Part shown: positions 34,939 through 47,677 of the stretch, piece by piece
How positions within the stretch are numbered: position 1 is the stretch's first letter
Layout: each line of letters opens with the position of its first letter
From: Sphingobium lignivorans
GTDB lineage: Bacteria > Pseudomonadota > Alphaproteobacteria > Sphingomonadales > Sphingomonadaceae
NCBI RefSeq assembly: GCF_014203955.1
Contig: NZ_JACHKA010000001.1
Span: forward strand, 1 to 64,000
Direction: 5' to 3'
DNA: 64,000 bases
Position numbers and translations under genes: made by a program
Notes under the pieces: model-generated
The model's database searches: none
What the model was told of the DNA's origin: nothing
Seen by the model: the letters and a program-made list of their open reading frames with translations, nothing else

Positions 34939-37759
34939 ATGGGTTTTGAGAATCAGGATTTCACTGGCCAGAGCGAGGTCGAGCAGGGTCCGAGCTGGGC
35001 CCGGAAGGGCTGGCCGCTCGATACGACGGACGATCTGACCGCCGCGCTCGATCCCACGCAGATGCAGCTCGCCGTCAAGGCTGCGAGCGCAAAGAGCGGC
35101 ACCGCGCTGTCCGAAGCGGACATCGCGAAGGCGGCGGGCGATTCCATCCGTGCGATGATGCTCATCCGCACCTATCGCGTCCGCGGGCATCTGGCGGCCA
35201 ATCTCGATCCGCTCGGCCTCGTCCAGCGCGACCTGCCGGCGGACCTGACGCCGGAATATCACGGCTTCTCGGGCGCGGATCTCGACCGGAAGGTCTATAT
35301 CGGCGGTTCGCTTGGTCTTGAATGGGCCACGATCCGCGAGATCGTGGACATTCTGCGCGCCAATTACTGCGGCAATGTCGGCCTCGAATATATGCACATC
35401 GCTGATGTGGAGGAGCGCCGCTTCCTGCAGGAGCGCATGGAAGGCAAGGACAAGGAAATCATCTTCACCGAGAACGGGAAGAAGGCGATCCTGGCCAAGG
35501 TCATCCAGGCCGAACAATATGAGAAGTTCCTGGGCCGCAAATATGTCGGCACCAAGCGCTTCGGCCTCGACGGCGGCGAATCGATGATTCCCGCGCTGGA
35601 AGCGGTCATCAAATATGGCGGCCAGCTCGGCGTGCGCGAGATCGTCTACGGCATGGCGCATCGCGGGCCGGCTCAATGTGCTTGCCAATGTGATGGCCAA
35701 GGGCTTTCGTGTCATTTTCCACGAGTTCTCGGGTGGCACTGCCAATCCCGAGGATGTCGGCGGCTCGGGCGACGTCAAATATCATCTCGGCACCTCGACG
35801 GACCGCGAGTTCGACGGGATCAATGTCCACATGTCGCTGGTGCCCAATCCCTCGCACCTCGAGACGGTCGACCCCATCGTGCTCGGCAAGGTGCGCGCGC
35901 AGCAGGTTTTCCGGGACGATATCGGCCCCGGTCAGCACAAGCAGGTCCTGCCCGTGCTCATCCATGGCGACGCGGCTTTCGCGGGTCAGGGCATCGTGTG
36001 GGAATGCTTCGGCTTTTCGGGCGTGCGCGGTTACAATACCGGCGGCTGCATCCACTTCGTGGTCAACAACCAGATCGGCTTTACGACGAGCCCGCAATTC
36101 GCGCGCTCCTCGCCCTATCCGAGCGATGTCGCCAAGGGCGTGCAGGCCCCGATCCTGCATGTGAATGGCGACGACCCCGAAGCTGTGACCTTCGCCTGCA
36201 AGCTGGCCATCGAGTATCGCCAGACCTTCCACCGCGACATCGTGATCGACATGTGGTGCTATCGCCGCTTCGGCCATAATGAAGGCGACGAGCCCAGTTT
36301 CACGCAGCCGCAGATGTACGCGCAGATCAAGCAGCACCCGCCGGTGAGCGAAGTCTATGCCGCGCGCCTGCGCGAGGAAGGTGTGGTCGACGACGCGTTC
36401 ATCCAGGCCACGGCCGACGGTTTCGTCGCGCTGCTGGAGGAGGAGTTCGAAGCCGCCAAGACCTACAAGTCCAACCATGCCGACTGGTTCGCCGGGCGCT
36501 GGTCGGGCCTGCATCAGCCGGCGGACATCGAGACGGCCCGCAAGAATGTCGAAAGCGCCATCTCGCCCAAGCTCTTCGAGAGCCTGGGACGCACGCTGAC
36601 GACCGTGCCGCAGGACCTCAACGTTCACCGCACACTGCGCCGTATCCTCGACGCGAAGGCGGAGATGTTCCGTACCGGCGAGGGTTTCGACTGGGCCACC
36701 GGCGAGGCACTGGCATTCGGGTCGCTCCTGTCGGAAGGCTATGGTGTGCGCTTGTCCGGACAGGATTCCGGGCGCGGCACTTTCAGCCAGCGGCACGCGG
36801 TGTGGCTCGATCAGGAGACGGAGCGGAAATATATCCCGCTCTCCACCGTGCCCCATGGCCATTTCGAGGTCTATGACAGCCCGCTCAGCGAATATGGCGT
36901 GCTGGGCTTCGAATATGGCTACGCGATGGCCGACCCCAAGAGCCTGGTGCTCTGGGAAGCGCAGTTCGGCGATTTCGCCAACGGCGCGCAGATCATCGTC
37001 GATCAGTATATCGCCGCGGCCGAAGCCAAGTGGCTGCGGGCCAACGGGCTTGTGCTGCTGCTGCCGCACGGCTATGAGGGGCAGGGCCCCGAGCACAGCT
37101 CGGCACGCCTGGAGCGCTATCTCCAGCTCTGCGCGGAAGGCAATATCCAGGTCGCCAACTGTACGACGCCGGCCAATTATTTCCACATCCTGCGCCGGCA
37201 GATGCTGCGGCCGTTCCGCAAGCCGCTCATCCTCATGACGCCCAAGTCCCTGCTGCGCCACAAGCTGGCGGTCAGCAAGGCCGAGGACTTCATGGGCGAC
37301 CGGCATTTCCAGCGTATTCTCTCCGATCCCAATGGTTCGGCGGATGCACAGACCCGCAAGCTGGTGCTCTGCACTGGCAAGGTCGCTTATGATCTGCTGG
37401 AAGCGCGCGATGCGGCCGGAGACAAGCACACGCAGATCGTGCGCGTCGAGCAGCTCTACCCCTTCCCCACGGAAGCGCTCTCGGTGCGCCTCAAGCGCCT
37501 GCCCGCGCTGGAGGAAGTCGTCTGGTGTCAGGAAGAGCCGCGCAACAACGGCGCCTGGTTCTTCGTCGAACCCTTCATCGAGCAGGCCCTGAGCGATGCC
37601 GGAAAGGGCCCGATGCGGGCGCGCTACGCCGGCCGCAAGCCTGCCGCCTCGCCTGCCACCGGCCTCGCGCGTAGACATGCCGCCGAGCAAGGCGCGCTGG
37701 TCGCCGATGCACTTGGTCATAGCGTGCGGACGGAAATCCGCCGCCAGAAGAAAGCTTAA
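34939..37759 (+). pseudogene. sucA: 2-oxoglutarate dehydrogenase E1, frameshifted as given
   Basis: Thiamine-diphosphate E1 subunit of the oxoglutarate dehydrogenase complex, split by one extra base. The first frame (34939 onward, 242 codons) reads in register up to GMAHRG and then leaves homology. The rest continues in the next frame with RLNVLANVMAKGF. The text at 35662-35671 has CGC GGG CCGG where CGC GGC CGG is expected: one extra G in 35665-35667. Skipping it restores a 939-aa protein, the normal length, with HGDAAFAGQG, VNNQIGFTT and GHNEGDEPSFTQP intact. All downstream sequence is conserved and sucB follows normally, so a sequencing error or a very recent mutation is more likely than old decay. 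Confidence 0.93.
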
Positions 37760-37793
37760 GTCCCGCGAGTCGCGCGGAACCAGGAGGAATGAC

Positions 37794-39068
<1,275 letters not shown>

Positions 39069-39158
39069 TCGATGCAGCAGGGGGCCGGGCTTGCAGGGCC
39101 CGGCCCATTGTTCAGGTAGCGCAGCCCTTCGACAGGCGGGGGCGAACGGAGCAGGAAG

Positions 39159-40559
39159 ATGGCAGACCAGTTCGATTATGATGTCCTCGTGATCGGCGCC
39201 GGCCCGGGCGGTTATGTCGCGGCGATCCGTGCCGCGCAGCTTGGCCTGAAGACCGCCTGCGCGGAAAGCCGGGAAACGCTTGGCGGCACCTGCCTCAATG
39301 TCGGGTGCATTCCCTCCAAGGCGCTGCTGCATGCGTCCGAATATTTCGAGGCGGCGGCGGGCGGCAAGATGGCCGCCATGGGCATCAAGGTGAAGCCGGA
39401 ACTGGACCTTGCGACCATGCAGGGCCAGCGCGTCGACGCCGTGAAAGGCCTCACCGGCGGCGTTGAGTTCCTCTTCCGCAAGAACAAGGTCGACTGGCTC
39501 AAGGGCCTCGCCACCTTCAAGGATGCGCACAGCGTCGAGGTGGCCGGCAAGACCGTGACGGCGAAGAACATCGTCATCGCGACCGGCAGCTCGGTGACGC
39601 CGCTGCCCGGCGTCGCGGTCGACAATGCCAAGGGTGTCATCGTCGATTCGACCGGCGCGCTGGAGCTGGACAAGGTGCCGGGCCACCTCGTCGTCATCGG
39701 CGGCGGCGTGATCGGCCTGGAGCTGGGCAGCGTCTGGCGCCGCCTGGGCGCCAAGGTCACTGTCGTCGAGTATCTCGACCAGATCCTGCCCGGCATGGAC
39801 AGCGACGTGCGCAAGGAAGCGAACAAGATCTTCCGCAAGCAGGGCATCGAGTTCAGGCTGGAAACCAAGGTGACCGGCGCAACCGTGAAGGGCAAGAAGG
39901 CCACGCTGACCCTTGAGCCCGCCGCTGGCGGCGAGGCCGAGAAGCTGGAAGCCGATGTCGTGCTCGTCGCCATCGGCCGCCGCGCCAATACCGAAGGGCT
40001 GGGGCTGGACAAGATCGGCCTCGCACTCAACCAGCGCGGACAGATCGAGACCGATCACGACTTCGCCACGAAGGTGCCGGGCGTCTGGGCGATCGGCGAT
40101 GTGATCCCCGGTCCCATGCTGGCGCACAAGGCCGAGGACGAGGGTATCGCCGTCGCCGAGAACATCGCTGGCCTTACCGGCATCGTGAATCATGACGTGA
40201 TCCCGAGCGTCGTCTACACGCAGCCCGAGATCGCCGGTGTCGGCCTCACCGAAGAGGCGGCAAAGGCAAAGGGGTCTGTGAAGGTCGGCAAGTTCCCGAT
40301 GCTGGCGAACAGCCGGGCCAAGACCAATCATGAGCCGGACGGGTTCGTGAAGGTCATTGCCGATGCGGAGACGGACCGGGTGCTGGGCGTCTGGATCGTC
40401 GCGTCGGTCGCCGGCACCATGATCGCGCAGGCCGCGCAGGCCATGGAGTTCGGCGCCACGTCCGAGGATATCGCCTATACCTGCCACGCACATCCCACGC
40501 ACAGCGAGGCTGTGAAGGAAGCCGCCATGGCGGTGCTGGGCAAGCCGATCCACGTCTGA
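39159..40559 (+). CDS. lpd: Dihydrolipoyl dehydrogenase (E3)
   Basis: 466-aa FAD flavoprotein that reoxidises dihydrolipoamide in the oxoglutarate dehydrogenase complex and possibly others. GAGPGG (13-18) binds FAD, the redox disulfide is C45/C50 in GGTCLNVGCIPSK, GGGVIGLELG binds NAD, and HAHPTHSEAVKEA holds the His-Glu pair. Last enzyme of the suc operon; a PepSY gene follows after 12 bp. Confidence 0.97.
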   Translation: MADQFDYDVLVIGAGPGGYVAAIRAAQLGLKTACAESRETLGGTCLNVGCIPSKALLHASEYFEAAAGGKMAAMGIKVKPELDLATMQGQRVDAVKGLTGGVEFLFRKNKVDWLKGLATFKDAHSVEVAGKTVTAKNIVIATGSSVTPLPGVAVDNAKGVIVDSTGALELDKVPGHLVVIGGGVIGLELGSVWRRLGAKVTVVEYLDQILPGMDSDVRKEANKIFRKQGIEFRLETKVTGATVKGKKATLTLEPAAGGEAEKLEADVVLVAIGRRANTEGLGLDKIGLALNQRGQIETDHDFATKVPGVWAIGDVIPGPMLAHKAEDEGIAVAENIAGLTGIVNHDVIPSVVYTQPEIAGVGLTEEAAKAKGSVKVGKFPMLANSRAKTNHEPDGFVKVIADAETDRVLGVWIVASVAGTMIAQAAQAMEFGATSEDIAYTCHAHPTHSEAVKEAAMAVLGKPIHV

Positions 40560-40571
40560 CGGTCCCCGGGG

Positions 40572-41261
40572 GTGACGCAGCGCCTCCGCCGCCGGTTGAA
40601 TCGCTTCCACGTCTGGCTGGGCTGGCTGGTGGCGGTTCCGCTGCTGCTATGGACGGTCAGTGGTCTCTTCATGGCGAGTTTCCCCATCGAGCAGATACGC
40701 GGCGCGCATCTGCGCCGTGAGATGCCGCCGCTCGACCGGGCCGTGCTTGTGCCACCGCAGCCGGGCAACCGGCCGATTTCATCCCTGACCGCCGAGCAGC
40801 AGGCGTCGGGGCCGCGTTGGGTCATCGCCTATGCCGACGGCAGTTTCGCGCGAGCCGACGGACGCACGGGCAAGCGCGTGGCCGCCGTGGATCGGCGGGA
40901 AGCCCTGGCCATCGCTCGCGCCGCCTATGCCGGGGCACAGGCCGTGCAGAGCGTGACCTTCTTTGCGGCGGATGCCAATCCGCTCGACCTGCGGCGCGCC
41001 CGGCCCGCCTGGCAGGTCCGCCATGCCGACGGAACGAATTTCTACATCGATAGCGAATCCGGACGTCTCCTCGCCGTCCGCAGTTCGCTCTGGCGCGTCT
41101 ATGATCTGATGTGGGGGCTGCACATCCTCGATCTCCAGGATCGGGAAGACACGCATCATCCCCTTCTTTACGGCCTTGCCGCCATTGCGGCCGCGGCAGT
41201 GCTGCTCGGCACCATCCTCCTGCCCCTGACGCTCCGGCGCAGGCGCAGGATGAAAAGCTGA
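40572..41261 (+). CDS. PepSY-domain membrane protein
   Basis: 229-aa protein with an N-terminal membrane helix (about 14-36, HVWLGWLVAVPLLLWTVSGLF), a periplasmic region containing PepSY-type repeats (about 80-165), a conserved WRVYDLMWGLHILD segment and a second C-terminal helix (about 195-220). It resembles the shorter PepSY/PiuB-like membrane proteins linked to iron or haem handling, but function is not assigned. It starts with GTG at 40572, 12 bp after lpd, so may be cotranscribed with it. Confidence 0.8.
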   Translation: MTQRLRRRLNRFHVWLGWLVAVPLLLWTVSGLFMASFPIEQIRGAHLRREMPPLDRAVLVPPQPGNRPISSLTAEQQASGPRWVIAYADGSFARADGRTGKRVAAVDRREALAIARAAYAGAQAVQSVTFFAADANPLDLRRARPAWQVRHADGTNFYIDSESGRLLAVRSSLWRVYDLMWGLHILDLQDREDTHHPLLYGLAAIAAAAVLLGTILLPLTLRRRRRMKS

Positions 41262-41267
41262 CGCCCT

Positions 41268-41846
41268 TCAGGCAGTCGCGCGCTTCGCCGCTCCGGCGGA
41301 CGCCCACCATTCCAGTTCGTCGGCGAAGGCGGGGAAGGCCTTTTCCAGCGCCGCGCCGCCCTCGCCGGTCGGTTGGCCGGCTTCATCGAGGCTCGCGGTG
41401 ATGCCGCCCACCGCGACCGTCGCCGGCACCACCGCGATGCCGAGCGAGGCAAGCGTGGGATGCCAGGCCGAGCCGGACCGCGCACCGGCCATGCGCCCGG
41501 CGGAATAGGTCACGATCCCGGCGGGGCGCCGGCGCCACTCCTCGACATAGTGATCGACGAGATTCTTGAGGCCGGGCTGGATGCCCCAATTATATTCCCC
41601 CGCCACGAACAGGAAGCCGTCCGCCGCGCTGATTCGCCGCGCCAGCGCCGCCATGGTCTCTGGCGCCTCGCCCGGCCCATGGTCCATGTAGCGCTTGTCC
41701 AGCATGGGCAGCCCGATTGCCCTGGCGTCGACCAGTTCGACGGCATGGCCACGTTCGGCAAGGCGCTCCACGCAATAAGTGGCCAGCCGGATTCCGGCGC
41801 GGTTCTCCCGGTAGGATCCGTAGAAGACGAGAAGCGACAGGGACAT
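41268..41846 (-). CDS. NADPH-dependent FMN reductase family protein
   Basis: 192-aa flavodoxin-like fold. The phosphate-binding loop is FYGSYRENRAGI (about 8-19), and AGEYNWGIQPGLKNLVD is the typical flavin-contacting segment of this family (GEYN/PEYNxxxPxxLKN). It probably reduces flavin or quinones with NAD(P)H. The ATG at 41846 is preferred over a longer frame. Convergent with the PepSY gene (6 bp gap) and divergent from the TRIC-like gene. Confidence 0.88.
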   Translation of the reverse strand: MSLSLLVFYGSYRENRAGIRLATYCVERLAERGHAVELVDARAIGLPMLDKRYMDHGPGEAPETMAALARRISAADGFLFVAGEYNWGIQPGLKNLVDHYVEEWRRRPAGIVTYSAGRMAGARSGSAWHPTLASLGIAVVPATVAVGGITASLDEAGQPTGEGGAALEKAFPAFADELEWWASAGAAKRATA

Positions 41847-41982
41847 GAGGCGGCTTCCTTTTCCATTGTGCCCGGTGGCGGGCGAGAAGGGCTCGAAGGC
41901 GAGGTTAGAGCGTCGCTGCGGATATCGCCAGCCAGCCAAGCAGGTGCTCGACAGGCTCCGGCCCCGGCAATAAAGCCAAGTC

Positions 41983-42651
41983 ATGCCTCCGTCCGAGTTC
42001 AGTGTTCCAGTTGGCCCGATCCTGCAACTGCTGAGCTATGTCGGCACGTTCGTCTTTGCCGCGTCCGGGGCTCTTGCGGCGGCCCGGGCGCAGCAGACGC
42101 TCGTCACCTTCGCGTTCTTCGCGCTCATTACCGGCGTCGGCGGGGGGACGGTGCGCGATCTGCTGATCGATGCGCCCGTCTTCTGGATCCACGATGCCTG
42201 GATGGCGATCATCTGCATTTCCGCCGCCTTCGTCGTCTATCTGACGCCCGAGCGCTGGTGGCCCGCGCGTGCGCTCGACTGGATGGATGCGGTCGGGCTC
42301 GCGGCATTCGCCGTGTTCGGCACGGCCAAGGCCATGAGCTTCGGCGTCCATCCCTTCGTGGCGGCGCTGATGGGCGTGATCACGGGGTGCGTGGGCGGCA
42401 TCATCCGCGATCTGCTGGCAGGGGAGCCATCGATCCTGTTGCGCCCGGAAATCTACGTGACGGCGGCGGCGCTCGCGGCGGGCCTCTACGCGCTGTTCCT
42501 CAGCCTCGGTCTTCCTTCCGCGCCGGCGAGCGCCCTTGCCGCGACTGCCGGGTTTGCCTTGCGGGCCATCGCGATCGCGCGCGGGCTGGCTCTGCCGTCC
42601 TATGGCGCGCCGGCCGAGCCACCCGGTCAGGCCGGCGGGCCCTCGGCATAG
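41983..42651 (+). CDS. Trimeric intracellular cation channel-like protein (UPF0126)
   Basis: 222-aa inner-membrane protein with about seven helices arranged as an inverted repeat. The two glycine-rich motifs GVGGGTVRDLL and GCVGGIIRDLLAGE are diagnostic of the UPF0126/YicG family, which is homologous to TRIC channels. The physiological ion is not established. The last 25 bp overlap the convergent GFA gene. Confidence 0.92.
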   Translation: MPPSEFSVPVGPILQLLSYVGTFVFAASGALAAARAQQTLVTFAFFALITGVGGGTVRDLLIDAPVFWIHDAWMAIICISAAFVVYLTPERWWPARALDWMDAVGLAAFAVFGTAKAMSFGVHPFVAALMGVITGCVGGIIRDLLAGEPSILLRPEIYVTAAALAAGLYALFLSLGLPSAPASALAATAGFALRAIAIARGLALPSYGAPAEPPGQAGGPSA

Positions 42652-43004
42652 CAGGGTACGTCATCGGGCAGCGGCACCCATGGCTGCCGGGCGGATACCC
42701 AGATATGCGCGGACGGCGCAAATCGATCGGGTTCGTCCAGGCTTCCCATGGTGAGGCCGATGCTGTTCGTCGCGGCCCGCTCCGAGAATAATGTCGTGCC
42801 GCATTGCGTGCAGAAGCCGCGCCGCAGCTCAGCGGAACTGTCGGTGATCGTCACGGCGTCGAGCGGCACCATCACGCGCGCATAGAAGGGCGCGCCGGTG
42901 GCCTTCTGGCAGAGCCGGCAATGGCACGCCCGGACATTGATCGGTTCGGCATCGGTGGTGTAGCCGCACGCGCCGCAGAGGCAGTCGCCCGAGATCATGG
43001 GCAT
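42627..43004 (-). CDS. GFA (CENP-V type) zinc-binding protein
   Basis: 125-aa single-domain protein of the glutathione-dependent formaldehyde-activating enzyme family. Zinc ligands are visible as CLCGAC (C10, C13 region), CHCRLC (C27, C29, C32) and FCTQC (C65, C68). Most family members have no proven activity on formaldehyde. It starts 1 nt after the sppA stop, so the two are probably an operon. An ATG at 42998 is an alternative start. Confidence 0.9.
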   Translation of the reverse strand: MPMISGDCLCGACGYTTDAEPINVRACHCRLCQKATGAPFYARVMVPLDAVTITDSSAELRRGFCTQCGTTLFSERAATNSIGLTMGSLDEPDRFAPSAHIWVSARQPWVPLPDDVPCYAEGPPA

Positions 43005-43005
43005 G

Positions 43006-44898
43006 TCACGAGCCCATCTGCTGCCGGAACAGGGCGGTCAACCACCCGCTGTTCGTGGCGGGGGCGGGCGCGCGGCCCGGCACGAACGCGCGGCACTCCA
43101 GGCAATCGGCCCGGATCGCCGCGCCGTCCATCAGCCCCTGAAGGTCAGCGACGATCCGCTGCGCGACCTGCTGCTGTCGCCGGGCAGCAAGGCTCAGCCA
43201 GTCACGCGGCGCAGCGCGGGCGGAAACCTCGTCCGCGCCGAAAATCGCTGCCAGCACTTGGGTGAACCGATCCGGCTCAGGGTCGAAATAACGCCCGCGG
43301 GCCGCACTGCCGCTCAGCTTGGCACGCCGCGCCGCTTCCGCGATGGCATCCTCGATGCCGCCGAACCTGTCGACGAGCTTGAGCTGATGAGCCGTGCCGC
43401 CATCCCACACGCGCCCCTGGCCGATCTCGTCCACGCGCTGCGGCGTGAGCTTGCGGGAGGCCGCGACGAGGCCGATGAACTTGCCGTAGATATCCTCCAC
43501 GCTGGCTTGCGCCAGGGCGTCGAACGCCGGGCTGATGCCGCCCACCACGTCGGGCTCGCCGGAGAGCGCGGTCGCCTTGACGCCGTCGCTCGTGATGCCG
43601 ATTTTCGCCAGAGTCTTTTCGAAGCTCGGCAGGATGCCAAACACGCCGATCGACCCGGTGATGGTGGCCGGCTCCGCGAACACCACGTCACCGGCGGTGC
43701 TGGCCCAATAGCCGCCGCTGGCAGCCACATTCCCCATCGATACGACCACCGGCAGACCCTGCGATCTGGCCGCGACAAGCGCGGACCGGATCTCTTCGGA
43801 GGCCGCCGCCGATCCGCCGGGCGAATCGACGCGCAGCACCAGAGCCTTGATCCGGGCGTCGCTCAGGGCATCGCGAATGAGGTTTGCCACCGTGGTGCCG
43901 CCCGCGAATCCCGGGGGCGCTTCGCCATCGACGATCTCGCCGGCGACGGTGATGATACCCACCTGCCCGTCCTGGCCCGAGGCGTGCCGGCGGGCATAAG
44001 GCGAGAAGGGAATGGCCTTGAAATCGCCGGGGCCGCCATCGTCCGCCGTCCCGGCCAGCTCGGCCACACGCTTGCCGAAGGCGATCTCGTCGCCGAGCTT
44101 GTCCACGAGCCCGGCAGCCTGCGCCGCCTTTGCCGTATCGCCGCCCTGGCCGCGCAGCAGCGCGAGCGGATCGGCGAGATAAACCTCCACCTTCGCCCTG
44201 GGACGCGCCTTGGCGACATTCTCGAGCCAGCTGCCCCAGACCGCCTTGACCAGCGCCTCGCTGGCTGCCCTGGCTTCCGGCGACTGGTCCGTCCGGATGA
44301 ACGGTTCCACCGCGCTCTTGTATGTGCCGACGCGATAGACATGTGTCTTCGCGCCGAGCTTGTCGATGAGGCCCTTGTAATAGAGATTGCTGCCACCCGG
44401 GCCGGTCACGCCCACCATGCCCATCGGCGAGAGCCACACTTCGCTGGCATGGGCGGCCAGCAGATAGCCATCATCGTCATAATAGGTGGCGTGTGCGAGC
44501 ACCGGCTTGCCGGCCGCGCGCACCTTGTCCAGCGCTTCGCCGACGCGCTCCATGGCGACCTGTCCGCCCCCGCCGAAGCCATCGAGATCGAGCACGACAG
44601 CCTTGACCGCGCTGTCGCTCGCTGCCCCCTCGATGGCGCCGACCACGTCGCGCAGGCGATATTCGGTCGGGCCGGCCGATCCGGTCAGCCGCGAGAAACC
44701 GTCCGCGCTGTGCGGCTGTTCCACGATCGGGCCATCCAGCGCGATGTGGAGTGCGCCGCTGGCCGGAAAACTGGTATCCACCCGCGCCATCTTCAGCCCG
44801 GCATAGAGCAGCGCAAAAAACAGGATGAGGAACAGGAGAACCAGTCCGTCCTTGATGGCCACCAGCAGTTTCCAGGCGCCTCTCACGATGCTGAGCAC
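43006..44898 (-). CDS. sppA: Signal peptide peptidase SppA, 67K type
   Basis: 630-aa inner-membrane serine protease with two tandem S49 domains, degrading cleaved signal peptides in the membrane. One N-terminal helix (about 13-36) is followed by the first domain, with the general-base Lys in HVYRVGTYKSAVEPF, and the second, with the nucleophile Ser in GNVAASGGYWAS. The start is the GTG at 44898, since AAGGAG lies 7 nt upstream; an upstream ATG at 44952 would add 18 basic residues and has no such site. Confidence 0.93.
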   Translation of the reverse strand: MLSIVRGAWKLLVAIKDGLVLLFLILFFALLYAGLKMARVDTSFPASGALHIALDGPIVEQPHSADGFSRLTGSAGPTEYRLRDVVGAIEGAASDSAVKAVVLDLDGFGGGGQVAMERVGEALDKVRAAGKPVLAHATYYDDDGYLLAAHASEVWLSPMGMVGVTGPGGSNLYYKGLIDKLGAKTHVYRVGTYKSAVEPFIRTDQSPEARAASEALVKAVWGSWLENVAKARPRAKVEVYLADPLALLRGQGGDTAKAAQAAGLVDKLGDEIAFGKRVAELAGTADDGGPGDFKAIPFSPYARRHASGQDGQVGIITVAGEIVDGEAPPGFAGGTTVANLIRDALSDARIKALVLRVDSPGGSAAASEEIRSALVAARSQGLPVVVSMGNVAASGGYWASTAGDVVFAEPATITGSIGVFGILPSFEKTLAKIGITSDGVKATALSGEPDVVGGISPAFDALAQASVEDIYGKFIGLVAASRKLTPQRVDEIGQGRVWDGGTAHQLKLVDRFGGIEDAIAEAARRAKLSGSAARGRYFDPEPDRFTQVLAAIFGADEVSARAAPRDWLSLAARRQQQVAQRIVADLQGLMDGAAIRADCLECRAFVPGRAPAPATNSGWLTALFRQQMGS

Positions 44899-45082
44899 GA
44901 TCAATCTCCTTCGCGAAGCGCATCGCCTAGCGCATCTTCGGCCGCGATGCACCCGGCCTTGTGCGGCCGGGGCGGGCGGGAGTGCGCTCCGTTGAAGGCC
45001 GGCGCAGGCCGAGCCTCATCCGGGACGGCCGTGGAGAGTCGTGGCGGCTTCACGGCGAGAGATAACTTTTCGCTGCTCTCCC

Positions 45083-45110
45083 CTTGACCAACTCCGGCGG
45101 TCGCCCATAT
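45083..45110 (+). promoter_or_regulatory. Predicted RpoH (sigma-32)-type promoter of groESL
   Basis: CTTGACC (45083-45089) and CCCATAT (45104-45110) are separated by 14 bp, matching the alphaproteobacterial heat-shock pattern CTTG...CCCAT. The same bases also read as a sigma-70-like TTGACC/CATATG pair. It lies just upstream of the CIRCE element. Confidence 0.65.
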
Positions 45111-45118
45111 GGCGCCTG

Positions 45119-45145
45119 CTAGCACTCACCCAGGAACAGTGCTAA
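45119..45145 (+). promoter_or_regulatory. CIRCE element (HrcA operator)
   Basis: CTAGCACTC-N9-CAGTGCTAA, a near-perfect match to TTAGCACTC-N9-GAGTGCTAA with one mismatch at the outer base of the left arm and one at the inner base of the right arm. HrcA bound here would repress groESL until heat shock. The position just after the -10 box fits repression of initiation. The hrcA gene is not in the window. Confidence 0.92.
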
Positions 45146-45274
45146 CAACCTGATTCACGAGCGGGGAACGAACCGAATCTGGTGATCACCGATGCCATCG
45201 GCAAGGCTCGATGCCATCAATACTGATACCGCCAGCCGGAACGGGCCACGCCCATTAGGAAAGGACAGTAGAGA

Positions 45275-45562
45275 ATGGCATTTCGTCCGCTGCACGATCG
45301 CGTGCTCGTTCGCCGCATCGAAGCCGATGAGAAGACCGCCGGCGGCATCATCATTCCGGACTCCGCCAAGGAAAAGCCGCAGGAAGGCGAGATCGTCGCC
45401 GTCGGCACCGGTTCCAAGGCCGAAGATGGCAAGGTGACTCCGCTCGACGTCAAGACCGGCGACCGCGTCCTGTTCGGCAAGTGGTCCGGCACCGAGGTCA
45501 AGGTCGATGGTGAAGACCTGCTCATCATGAAGGAAAGCGACATTCTCGGCGTGATCGCCTGA
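45275..45562 (+). CDS. groES: Co-chaperonin GroES
   Basis: 95-aa lid of the GroEL folding cage. The N-terminal [23 protein letters not shown], the mobile-loop region and the [15 protein letters not shown] block are all typical. AGGAAAGGACAG precedes the ATG. First gene of the bicistronic heat-shock operon, 57 bp before groEL, under CIRCE and a predicted RpoH promoter. Confidence 0.98.
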   Translation: MAFRPLHDRVLVRRIEADEKTAGGIIIPDSAKEKPQEGEIVAVGTGSKAEDGKVTPLDVKTGDRVLFGKWSGTEVKVDGEDLLIMKESDILGVIA

Positions 45563-45606
45563 TCGCGATCCATCGCCGGCAAGTCCATCCAGAACCCAGA
45601 AAGTAG

Positions 45607-47253
<1,647 letters not shown>

Positions 47254-47281
47254 GTCCTACGCCAGATCAATCGATTGGGAG

Positions 47282-47313
47282 GGCCGCCGGGCAACCGGCG
47301 GCCTTCTTGTTTT
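47282..47313 (+). terminator. Intrinsic terminator after groEL
   Basis: A perfect 9-bp stem GGCCGCCGG / CCGGCGGCC with loop GCAA, followed by TTCTTGTTTT. The rest of the gap to 47618 has no credible gene; it becomes AT-rich after about 47520. Confidence 0.93.
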
Positions 47314-47618
47314 CCGTCGCTCTCTCTGTGCAGGGACCAGTGCCGTGCCTGGCTGCTGGCTGGATGCGCGGTTTGGTTCGGGCGTCGAATCACATCTGGC
47401 AGGACAGCGCGAATCGGCGGGCGTCGGAGCATCGACCCTCGATCCGGCCGCGCCGCGACATATAACAAGGCCGAGCTACAGGGCATTTTGGCCCGGCTTA
47501 GAGATAACAGAACGAAGAGCGCCGCCGCCGTTAACCAATAAAAATCTTTCTGCGCAAATCATACCTCCCGGGCTCGTGCAATTATGGGAATATTAAGGTT
47601 AATTTCCATAAATACATT

Positions 47619-47647
47619 TTGCGACAAATCTGTGCCTGAAGTTATGG
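47619..47647 (+). promoter_or_regulatory. Predicted sigma-70-type promoter
   Basis: TTGCGA (47619-47624), a 17-bp spacer and TTATGG (47642-47647) lie in an AT-rich stretch 31-59 bp before the start of the second PEPxxWA-CTERM gene. Boxes are imperfect; assigned by position and spacing. Confidence 0.4.
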
Positions 47648-47677
47648 CTGCTCACCTAATCAAGTGGGAGAACTTCA

